From contig DVOR01000197.1 of NCBI GenBank assembly GCA_018713405.1, forward strand, positions 1 to 7,378: a stretch of 7,378 bases of DNA, read 5' to 3'. Below are positions 1 to 5,116 of this stretch, one piece after another (within the stretch, counting starts at the first letter, position 1; every line of letters starts with the position of its first letter). A program made the translations under genes and the position numbers. The notes under the pieces are model-generated. The model saw nothing but the letters and a program-made list of their open reading frames with translations. It was not told where the DNA came from and did no database searches. Origin of the DNA: Candidatus Spyradenecus faecavium. Its GTDB lineage: Bacteria; Verrucomicrobiota; Kiritimatiellia; RFP12; DVOR01.

Positions 1-452
1 CGGGCGGTGTCACCGGCCGAGGGGGCCGCCGTCTCCGCGGGCAGGGACTCGGCGGGTGGGAAGGCGATTTCGGGCAGGTCGCCCTCGCGAAGGGTGACCT
101 CCGGGGGCGGCGGCACGAGGAGTTCGCGCACGGGAAGCGGCTGCGGCGCGGGGGGCGGCGTCGGTAGGGCCAGGGGGGAATCCTCGGCGAAGAGGAAGGG
201 CGCGGGGGCGGGCGCGAGGGGCGAGGCCGCAGACTCCCGCGCGGCGGCGCTGGTAGGGACGAGGCTCTCGGTCTCGGCGATGGAGACCTCGACCGTGTTG
301 ACCAGGAGGACGGGGGCATCGGGCGCGGCGGCGCGCGGGCCGATCATCAGGCGGGCGATGGCGGCGGCGACGAGGAGGTGCAACAGCAAAGCCGCCCCCC
401 AGAGGGCGGCCTCGCGGAGCGCCACGGCGCCAAGGCGTGCCACGGCGGCCAT
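1..452 (-). CDS. TonB-like energy transducer, N-terminal part (cut by window edge)
   Basis: An ATG at 452-450, one base after the exbD stop, opens a frame that runs without a stop through the left edge, giving 150 residues. GGAGAAGGG (469-461), inside the exbD coding region, is its ribosome-binding site. The product has a short cytoplasmic N-terminus, one membrane segment (about 17-37) and a proline-rich region with PTPPPAPQPLP (97-107) and VPPPPEV (113-119). This is the expected layout for TonB, which spans the periplasm to contact outer-membrane receptors. His25 in the membrane segment may match E. coli TonB His20, but Ala21 replaces the serine that is four residues before it there. The C-terminal receptor-contacting domain is outside the window, so TolA or another transducer remains possible. 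Confidence 0.8.
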   Translation of the reverse strand, partial: MAAVARLGAVALREAALWGAALLLHLLVAAAIARLMIGPRAAAPDAPVLLVNTVEVSIAETESLVPTSAAARESAASPLAPAPAPFLFAEDSPLALPTPPPAPQPLPVRELLVPPPPEVTLREGDLPEIAFPPAESLPAETAAPSAGDTA

Positions 453-453
453 G

Positions 454-855
454 TCAGTCGCCCTTCTCCACCTGATAGGTGACCTTGGAGACGCCGCGCG
501 CGCGGAGGTCGGCCATCAGCTCCAGGGCGGGGCCGGCGTGGGCACGGCGGTCGGCGCGGATGACGACAGGCAGGCCGGTCTCCTTGGCGCGGAGGGCGGC
601 GGAGTCGACGGCGGCGCGGCGCGGCAGGGCGGTGCGGCCGTCGAGGAAGACCTCGTCGGCGTCGTTGAGCACGAGCTGGATAGAGTCGCCGCGCGAGACC
701 GACCCCTCGGCGCGGGGAAGCTCGACGCGCACGCCGCGCTGGACGGTCATGCTCATGAAGGCGTAGACGAAGAAGACGATGAGCAGGAAGACGACGTCCA
801 TGATGGGCGTCATCTCCAGGCGGGCGTGGGGCTCCTCGTCGTCCTGCAGCTTCAT
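454..855 (-). CDS. exbD: ExbD/TolR-family biopolymer transport protein
   Basis: ExbD pairs with ExbB and couples proton flow to TonB; it has one membrane helix and a periplasmic domain. The 133-residue product has a short polar N-terminus, then EMTPIMDVVFLLIVFFVYAF (14-33). Asp20 is at the position of the essential E. coli ExbD Asp25. A periplasmic domain follows, with the typical elements VELPRAEG (44-51), LVLNDADEVFLDG (61-73) and PVVIRADRRAHAG (96-108). That last segment matches the family's VxIRaDxxxxyG pattern. Length is normal for the family. The ATG overlaps the exbB stop (ATGA), and GGAGAAGG at 867-860 is a good ribosome-binding site inside exbB. Only one base separates its stop from the TonB-like gene. 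Confidence 0.94.
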   Translation of the reverse strand: MKLQDDEEPHARLEMTPIMDVVFLLIVFFVYAFMSMTVQRGVRVELPRAEGSVSRGDSIQLVLNDADEVFLDGRTALPRRAAVDSAALRAKETGLPVVIRADRRAHAGPALELMADLRARGVSKVTYQVEKGD

Positions 856-1478
856 GGGGCCTTCTCCGCGGCGCGCTCGGCCTCGGTCATGGCGCCCTCG
901 AGGTCGCGGACAAGCGCCTTGTGGCAGACGCGGCCGAGGTTGAGCGGGATGAGGGCGCAGATGGAAACGATGAGGCCGGCTGCGGTGGTGTAGAGCGCCT
1001 CGGCGATGCCGCCGGCGACGGCGGTGGGGTTGTCCGTCCCCATCTCGCCGAGGGCGGTGAAGGAGCCGATGATGCCGGTGACGGTGCCCAGGATGCCGAG
1101 CATCGGCGCCAGGGTCACGATGGTGTCGAGCACGCCCAGCCCGCGGGCCAGGCGGCGGACGAGCCCGCGGGCCTCGGCCTCGAGCGCCTCGCCGAAGGGC
1201 TGGTCCGCGCGACCGAGCGCGGCGGCCAGGACGGCGGCGTAGGGCGAGGTCGCCTGGGCGGCGCGCGCGGCGGCGGCCTCGCGGCCCTCGTCGCGGAGCG
1301 TGCGGAGGACGTTCTCCCACCCTTCCGCCCCGGCGCGCACGGCGAGGCGGTGGAAGACCCACTGGAGCGCCTTGCGGAGGGTCACGACGACGACGAGGAA
1401 CGAGCAGAGCGCGATGGGCCACATCACGGGCCCGCCGTCGCGCATCGCCACCGCGATCAGGTCAATGGCCGCGCCCAT
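852..1478 (-). CDS. exbB: ExbB/TolQ/MotA-family proton channel subunit
   Basis: This inner-membrane subunit forms the proton channel with ExbD and powers a TonB-type protein. The 208-residue product has a first membrane segment at about 19-36. It also has the family block APMLGILGTVTGIIGSF in the second (124-140) and AEALYTTAAGLIVSICALIPL in the third (159-179). Glu160 aligns with the essential membrane glutamate of E. coli ExbB. A long cytoplasmic loop separates segments one and two, as expected. A GTG at 1481 overlaps the upstream TGA by three bases, but AAAGGG at 1490-1485 is six bases before ATG 1478 and too close to the GTG, so I chose the ATG. The gene overlaps exbD by four bases (ATGA). 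ExbB rather than TolQ is preferred because a TonB-like gene follows, but sequence alone cannot fully exclude TolQ. Confidence 0.93.
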   Translation of the reverse strand: MGAAIDLIAVAMRDGGPVMWPIALCSFLVVVVTLRKALQWVFHRLAVRAGAEGWENVLRTLRDEGREAAAARAAQATSPYAAVLAAALGRADQPFGEALEAEARGLVRRLARGLGVLDTIVTLAPMLGILGTVTGIIGSFTALGEMGTDNPTAVAGGIAEALYTTAAGLIVSICALIPLNLGRVCHKALVRDLEGAMTEAERAAEKAP

Positions 1479-2950
1479 CACGAACCCTTTCGCACGGCGC
1501 CGGGGATCCGGACGCGATAGGTCTCGCCGGCGACCGGCTTGGCGTTCGGGAAGCGGATCATGTTGTCGAGCGTCAGATCCGGCTTGCCGAGGGCCTCGGG
1601 GGCCTGGAGCACCGCGGGCGCGTAGGCCCAGGAGCCGGGCAGACGCACCCAGACCGTGCCATCGCGGACGCCGTCTTCGGCATGCAACGTGAGGACGAGG
1701 GCGCCGGCGCCGTCGACGTGGGGCGGGTCCACCTCCCAGCGGCCATCGGCGATGCGGGCGTCCAGCGCGGGGTCGCCGTAGAAGCAGACCACGTCGCGGT
1801 CATGCAGGTGGCCGACGCGCTCCTGCAGGGCCTTGGCGACCGCTTCCTGCGTCTTGCCCGACTTGGCCAGGCCGACGGCCCAGCGCTGCATGCCCGGGGT
1901 CACGGGGAAGTTGCCGGAGGCCTTGATCTCCGTGAAGCGGAAGTCCATCATGTCCGGGATGCCGTAGGAGCGGATCTTCTCGACGATGCCCGTGTTGGTG
2001 AAGTGGAAGGCCTCGTTGGCCGTGGTGAGGCCGGCGGTGTCCACGAAGAGCCCCTGCGTGCCCCACCCCTGCGCGCCGAACCACGTGGTGATGGTGTAGC
2101 CCATGAACTGCCGCGCCCCGCCGTCCTTGAGCCACGAGAGCACCATGCAGTCGGGCTTGTCGACGTCGCCGATCAGGCAGTTGCCGGTGCCGAAATAGAC
2201 CTTGGGCTCCGCGCTGCCGGCGGCGTGACGCTGCTTCTTGGTGTCCACGGAGATGAGGCGCCCATCCTTGTGCACCATCGCCATGTTGGGCCCGCTGTAC
2301 CCCATCTGCCAGTCGCGCTGGGTGGCGTGGCCGGAGGTGGTCATGAACTGGATGTTGTCCTTCTGCAGACGCTCCAGCACGCCCTGGGTGTTGTCCGTGT
2401 CGCAAGGGATGTCCTGCACGGTGTCGGTGACGCCGCGCTCCCAGAAGTTCATGGTGCCGCGGTGGTCCTCGGTGTAACGCCAAGCCTTGTCAAAGGCGGT
2501 GAGGTCGCATCCCGCGCAGTCAAGCGCCCGCTCGATGGCGATGGGGCCGGCGGCGGAGAGCGCCCGCGCGGCCTCGGCGTCGTAACCGGTGATGACGCCC
2601 CAGAAGGTGTCCACATAGGGGTCATCGTCCAGCGCGCGGCAGAGGTTGCTGAGCGCGATGGTCATGGAGACGCCGGCCTGCGTGGGCTTGACGACGAACG
2701 CGGTGAAGCTGGGCTGGCTCTTGGCCAGCTCGGCCTTGACCTCGTTGGGGTTGGCCTCCCACACCAGCACCTGCGCGCCCGGATGCTTGGCGGCCAGGAC
2801 GTCGACGGCCGCGGCCTTCCATTCCGGGTCGTCCATCACCGCCTTGGAGGCGACGATGGCATAGGTGTCCGCCGGGAGCTCGACGGGGCAGAACGTGGCG
2901 CACCCGGCAAGGGCACAGGCCGGCACAATCAAGAGGGGCGTCAGGCGCAT
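1478..2950 (-). CDS. Lipoprotein with a candidate C25/caspase-fold (clan CD) His-Cys dyad
   Basis: The 490-residue product begins with a lipoprotein signal peptide: a charged start, a hydrophobic stretch and the lipobox LAGC (14-17). Ala after the lipidated Cys17 suggests outer-membrane sorting if E. coli rules apply. An N-terminal domain (about 28-135) contains DDDPYVDTFWGVITGYD (108-124). A second part has TSGHATQRDWQ (205-214) and, after a beta-rich stretch, VYFGTGNCLIGD (251-262). His208 and Cys258 sit where clan CD peptidases such as gingipains have their His-Gly and Cys. CFYGDPALDARI (389-400) resembles the YGDP segment that ends C25 domains, and a beta-sandwich-like tail follows (about 405-486). 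I recall similar uncharacterised proteins in Planctomycetes. CTCCTT at 2957-2962 gives a strong AAGGAG six bases before the ATG. Its TGA overlaps the exbB start. Peptidase activity and target are unproven. Confidence 0.8.
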   Translation of the reverse strand: MRLTPLLIVPACALAGCATFCPVELPADTYAIVASKAVMDDPEWKAAAVDVLAAKHPGAQVLVWEANPNEVKAELAKSQPSFTAFVVKPTQAGVSMTIALSNLCRALDDDPYVDTFWGVITGYDAEAARALSAAGPIAIERALDCAGCDLTAFDKAWRYTEDHRGTMNFWERGVTDTVQDIPCDTDNTQGVLERLQKDNIQFMTTSGHATQRDWQMGYSGPNMAMVHKDGRLISVDTKKQRHAAGSAEPKVYFGTGNCLIGDVDKPDCMVLSWLKDGGARQFMGYTITTWFGAQGWGTQGLFVDTAGLTTANEAFHFTNTGIVEKIRSYGIPDMMDFRFTEIKASGNFPVTPGMQRWAVGLAKSGKTQEAVAKALQERVGHLHDRDVVCFYGDPALDARIADGRWEVDPPHVDGAGALVLTLHAEDGVRDGTVWVRLPGSWAYAPAVLQAPEALGKPDLTLDNMIRFPNAKPVAGETYRVRIPGAVRKGS

Positions 2951-2968
2951 GGGAGGCTCCTTTTGGGA

Positions 2969-3811
2969 TTAGCCGATGGAGAGCAGGTTGTCCACCACGG
3001 CCATGAAGGCCTTGGCCGCGGGGGCGTCCGGGCAGGCGGCCACGAAGGGCTTGCCCGCGTCGCCGCTCTCGCCGATCTCCGTGGCGATGGGCAGCTTGCC
3101 GAGGAAGGCCAGGCCGTACTGCTTGGCGAGGGCCTCGCCGCCGCCGGTCTTGAAGATGGGCGTGAACTCGCCGCAGTGCGGGCAGGTGAAGCCGCTCATG
3201 TTCTCGATCACGCCGGCGATGTGCATGCCCAGCTGGTTGCAGAAGGTGATGGACTTGCTCACGTCAAGCGTCGCCACCTGCTGCGGGGTCGTCACGAGGA
3301 TGGCCTCGGCGTTGGGGATGAGCTGGCAGATGGAGAGCGGTTCGTCGCCCGTGCCGGGAGGGCAGTCGACGATGAGGTAATCCAGGTCGCTCCAGCGCAC
3401 CTCGCCGATGAACTGCTTGATGACGCCGGCCTTCAGCGGGCCGCGCCACACGATCGGCTCGTCCGGCTTCTCCAGGATCAGGCCGGTGGACATGACCTTG
3501 AGCCCCTCGGCCGTCTCCAGCGGGATGAGCTTCTCTCCGTCGCCCATCGCGCGCTGCCCCTGCAACCCCAGGATCTTCGGGATGCTCGGCCCATGGACGT
3601 CCACGTCCAGCAGGCCGACGGTTTGCCCGCGCAGACGCAGGCCCAGGGCCAGGTTGGCCGCCACCGTGCTCTTGCCCACGCCGCCCTTGCCCGAGAGCAC
3701 CACGAAGACGTGCTTGATGTGCTCGAGCGTGGGCTTCACGGGATCCTCTTTCGGCGTGGAGCAAGACCCTTTGCTCGCGCACGCCGCGCAGTTGCCGTCG
3801 CAATCAGACAT
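2969..3811 (-). CDS. mrp: Mrp/ApbC/Nbp35-family iron-sulfur cluster carrier ATPase
   Basis: This family of cytoplasmic P-loop NTPases binds a [4Fe-4S] cluster and passes it to target apoproteins. The 280-residue product has the deviant Walker A GKGGVGKST (41-49), the DVDVHGPSIP switch region (69-78), DCPPGTGDEPL (149-159) and the cluster-ligating C210-x2-C213 (CPHCG). The N-terminus also has four cysteines (C4, C8, C11, C17). Their CX2CX5C spacing matches the N-terminal ferredoxin-like site of Nbp35, and this form lacks the DUF59 domain of longer Mrp proteins. AAGGAG (3824-3819) stands seven bases before the ATG. It sits 31 bases after thyX and 18 bases before the lipoprotein gene, so co-transcription is likely. 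The family call is very secure. Its clients are unknown; the cysteine-rich ThyX next door is only a guess. Confidence 0.96.
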   Translation of the reverse strand: MSDCDGNCAACASKGSCSTPKEDPVKPTLEHIKHVFVVLSGKGGVGKSTVAANLALGLRLRGQTVGLLDVDVHGPSIPKILGLQGQRAMGDGEKLIPLETAEGLKVMSTGLILEKPDEPIVWRGPLKAGVIKQFIGEVRWSDLDYLIVDCPPGTGDEPLSICQLIPNAEAILVTTPQQVATLDVSKSITFCNQLGMHIAGVIENMSGFTCPHCGEFTPIFKTGGGEALAKQYGLAFLGKLPIATEIGESGDAGKPFVAACPDAPAAKAFMAVVDNLLSIG

Positions 3812-3842
3812 GATGAGACTCCTTTTTCTCTTGGTTCCAAAA

Positions 3843-4418
3843 TCAATCGTTCGGGCGCGCCCCGCCGCGGTACGCCGCCACCGCCGCCTCGAAGGCCGGC
3901 GTCTTGGCGTAGCCGCAGCACTTGAACTCCGGGCAGAACCCCCGGTAGACGCACTCAGGCACGCAGCACTCCGCCAGCTCCGGCTGACCGTTCGCGCGCA
4001 ACGCCTCCACCAGCATCCCCCACGCCTCGCGCGTCTCCGGCGAAGCTTGCCGGCACAGCCGCTTGCGCGAGATGCTCAGGATGGCCTGCGCGTTGGCGAT
4101 GCACTCGTGCGACACGGGCGTATCCTGCCGCGACGCGTTGCGGTCGACGCCCGTGCGGTCGCTCCGCTGCGTGCTCACGAAATGGTCGATGCCGAACTTG
4201 TGGCGCACCAGATGCACGCTCACCCAGCTCTTCAGCCCCACCCACTTCCACCGGAAGACCAACTGGCGGATGGGCGAATGCTCAGCCAACAGCATCCGCT
4301 TCTTCCACGCCGACGACGGCTCGCCCGCGCCGGCCTCGCGGTTGATCGTCGTCCGCGCCGCGTCCGCCACGTCGCGCCACGTCGAGCGCGTCCCATAAAA
4401 CTCCAGTGTCGTTGCCAT
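3843..4418 (-). CDS. thyX: Flavin-dependent thymidylate synthase (ThyX), divergent short form
   Basis: ThyX converts dUMP to dTMP in the cytoplasm using methylenetetrahydrofolate, FAD and NAD(P)H. The 191-residue product has the family's EHSPIR block (46-51), then VHLVRHK (68-74) and a serine at 82 followed by TQR. This gives RHKX7S where the family signature is RHRX7S. The segment SRKRLCRQASPETREAW (117-133) continues the helical core. The C-terminus is cysteine-rich: C151, C152, C156, C162, C167 and C168. Usual ThyX proteins are about 220-260 residues, so this one is short. I chose the ATG at 4418 because the protein similarity begins there. ATG 4436 is an in-frame alternative, and neither has a good Shine-Dalgarno. 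TGCTATTCT at 4434-4427 could be an extended -10 for a near-leaderless start. Similar forms are, as I recall, found in gut phages and bacteria. The mrp gene follows after 31 bases. Confidence 0.82.
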   Translation of the reverse strand: MATTLEFYGTRSTWRDVADAARTTINREAGAGEPSSAWKKRMLLAEHSPIRQLVFRWKWVGLKSWVSVHLVRHKFGIDHFVSTQRSDRTGVDRNASRQDTPVSHECIANAQAILSISRKRLCRQASPETREAWGMLVEALRANGQPELAECCVPECVYRGFCPEFKCCGYAKTPAFEAAVAAYRGGARPND

Positions 4419-4484
4419 ATCTGGATAGAATAGCATATCCCACCCCACCGCGTCTCGCCCCAACGGTGTCCGAGCAACGCCTGG

Positions 4485-4528
4485 GGACACAGAGCGGCAC
4501 GGAGGAGAACAGAGGCTCACAGAGGCCC
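4485..4528. repeat. Degenerate tandem repeat, 11-base unit around ACAGAGG
   Basis: Four consecutive 11-base blocks can be aligned: GGACACAGAGC, GGCACGGAGGA, GAACAGAGGCT and CACAGAGGCCC, with a shared ACAGAG/ACGGAG core. The copies are strongly diverged, so this is either an old array or a family of spaced protein-binding words. It lies inside the predicted leader of the thyX transcript. Confidence 0.5.
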
Positions 4529-4546
4529 ATACGACGCAAAGAAACC

Positions 4547-4564
4547 GCAGATTCGTTGCAGATT
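4547..4564. repeat. Two GCAGATT words spaced 11 bases apart
   Basis: GCAGATT occurs at 4547-4553 and again at 4558-4564, with four bases between. The 11-base step equals that of the neighbouring ACAGAGG cluster. With only two copies this could be chance, but the words resemble intergenic repeats of the form CGCAGATT that I recall from other GC-rich environmental genomes. Confidence 0.4.
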
Positions 4565-4740
4565 AAGGGCGTGCTGGCGCACGCGGGACTGCCAGAGAAA
4601 ACGGAAGAGCCGCAAGGGATGGGCGCGGTAGAGAGGCCCGAAGGGCCGAACGGCGAAGTGCCCAGTCCCTGGCGGCCCTTGGCGTCTTCGCGGAAAAGCG
4701 CCGCCCGGCATGGCCACGCGGCACAATGGAACCCAGCGGG

Positions 4741-4761
4741 TTCGTCGGAGTGTCCGACAAA
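4741..4761. promoter_or_regulatory. Palindrome at the start of the predicted transcript, operator or 5' hairpin
   Basis: TTCGTCGGA and TCCGACAAA flank a GTG centre. Eight of nine positions are complementary and the ninth is a G-T wobble in the minus-strand RNA. The site covers about +6 to +26 of the transcript predicted from the promoter at 4773-4801. That position fits a repressor operator or a hairpin at the very 5' end of the RNA. I do not recognise it as the site of a known regulator. Confidence 0.5.
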
Positions 4762-4772
4762 GAACGCCAATA

Positions 4773-4801
4773 ATTATAGTACACCTTCATCCAGAATGCA
4801 A
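4773..4801 (-). promoter_or_regulatory. Sigma70-type promoter reading toward thyX
   Basis: On the minus strand there is TTGCAT (4801-4796), a 17-base spacer and a perfect TATAAT (4778-4773). The -35 box matches four of six positions of TTGACA and the spacing is optimal. It sits in an AT-rich patch (about 4765-4815) that stands out in GC-rich DNA. The expected start site is near 4766, giving a leader of about 350 bases before the thyX ATG. It could drive thyX, mrp and the genes after them. Assignment is by sequence match only. Confidence 0.7.
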
Positions 4802-4877
4802 GCACTATTTTTCGACCAATCACAGCCAGGGGAGCCAACCGCCGCTTGAGGCAATCTGGGACGTGCCGACGCACGCC

Positions 4878-4931
4878 GTCCTATTCGTCCTATCTGTCCT
4901 ATTGGTCCTATTTGTCCTATTCGTCCTACCG
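4878..4931. repeat. Tandem repeat, 9-base unit GTCCTATTN, six copies
   Basis: Six uninterrupted units share GTCCTA, and four of the six carry GTCCTATT with a different or variable ninth base (C, G, T, C). The second unit ends CT and the last ends CCG. On the minus strand the unit reads NAATAGGAC. Because nine is a multiple of three, the array is open in several frames and creates false tripeptide-repeat proteins on both strands. Confidence 0.9.
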
Positions 4932-4991
4932 CGCCGCCTGGTGCGTCCCGGTCAGGCATGTCCAGCGGACGTGCCGGGGGTGCAGGGGCAA

Positions 4992-5031
4992 TTGGAAGCT
5001 TGGAGGTTTGGAGGCTTGGAAGTTTGGACAC
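4992..5031. repeat. Tandem repeat, 8-base unit TTGGARGY, four copies plus a partial
   Basis: Units are TTGGAAGC, TTGGAGGT, TTGGAGGC and TTGGAAGT, followed by a diverged TTGGACAC. Substitutions are all transitions at two positions (R and Y), so the copies are related but not recent identical duplications. Confidence 0.85.
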
Positions 5032-5064
5032 TGCTCCCATCCGTCGCCCGCTTGCGGGCGTTCC

Positions 5065-5092
5065 GTTCTCTGTTCTCTGTTCTCCGTTCTCC
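5065..5092. repeat. Tandem repeat, 7-base unit GTTCTCY, four copies
   Basis: Four head-to-tail units read GTTCTCT, GTTCTCT, GTTCTCC and GTTCTCC. A partial GTTCC at 5060-5064 precedes them. Read on the minus strand the unit is RGAGAAC. The array abuts the GC hairpin that follows the helicase stop. Confidence 0.85.
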
Positions 5093-5111
5093 GGGGCGGC
5101 GCAGCCGCCCC
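5093..5111 (-). terminator. GC-rich hairpin after the helicase stop, possible terminator
   Basis: GGGGCGGC and GCCGCCCC form a perfect eight-base-pair stem around a GCA loop. On the minus strand it begins five bases after the helicase TAG. No T-tract follows it; the next bases are the GGAGAAC repeat. It is therefore not a canonical intrinsic terminator, and it may only protect the mRNA 3' end or be a dispersed palindromic element. Confidence 0.4.
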
Positions 5112-5116
5112 TTCCG

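Larger units (their letters stand above)
4419..5116. other. Repeat-rich intergenic region without a credible gene
   Basis: About 700 bases lie between the helicase stop and the ThyX start. Short open frames exist on both strands, but they run through tandem repeats or overlap thyX and show no recognisable protein. What can be seen, from right to left, is a GC hairpin, three tandem arrays with 7-, 8- and 9-base units, an AT-rich patch carrying a minus-strand promoter, a palindrome, and two clusters with 11-base spacing. The region around 4636-4648 also holds a GGCCC/GGGCC inverted repeat with a three-base loop. A degenerate series of TTGGCG-like words is visible near 4669-4695. I see no tRNA, CRISPR array or insertion sequence. 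Confidence 0.7.

Noticed and set aside
7..993. A 328-residue plus-strand frame opposite tonB-like, exbD and exbB
   Set aside because: It is antisense to three recognisable genes and composed of Gly/Ala/Arg-rich sequence.
454..1422. A 322-residue minus-strand frame that contains ExbD
   Set aside because: Only the last 133 residues (from 855) are ExbD. The earlier part is Arg/Pro-rich out-of-frame sequence over exbB, so it is not a fusion.
3819..3830. A terminator between thyX and mrp
   Set aside because: The T-rich run on the plus strand is the complement of the mrp ribosome-binding site, with no stem beside it.
1682..3925. A 747-residue open frame on the plus strand opposite the lipoprotein and mrp genes
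   Set aside because: It is low-complexity (Gly, Ala, His, Asp, Val, Arg), has no recognisable domain, and is antisense to two clearly conserved minus-strand genes. It is a product of high GC content.
4282..4770. Minus-strand frames across the thyX leader (also 4517-4726 and 4563-4874)
   Set aside because: They overlap thyX out of frame or cross degenerate repeats, and no protein family is recognisable. A short peptide cannot be excluded but is not supported.
4774..5040. An 88-residue minus-strand frame with an Ile-Gly-x repeat, and a plus-strand partner with Ser-Tyr repeats
   Set aside because: The repeats are just the 9-base array read as codons. There is no supporting ribosome-binding site, and the minus frame runs into the promoter.
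4878..5092. A CRISPR array
   Set aside because: Units are 7-9 bases with no spacers, and there are no cas genes.
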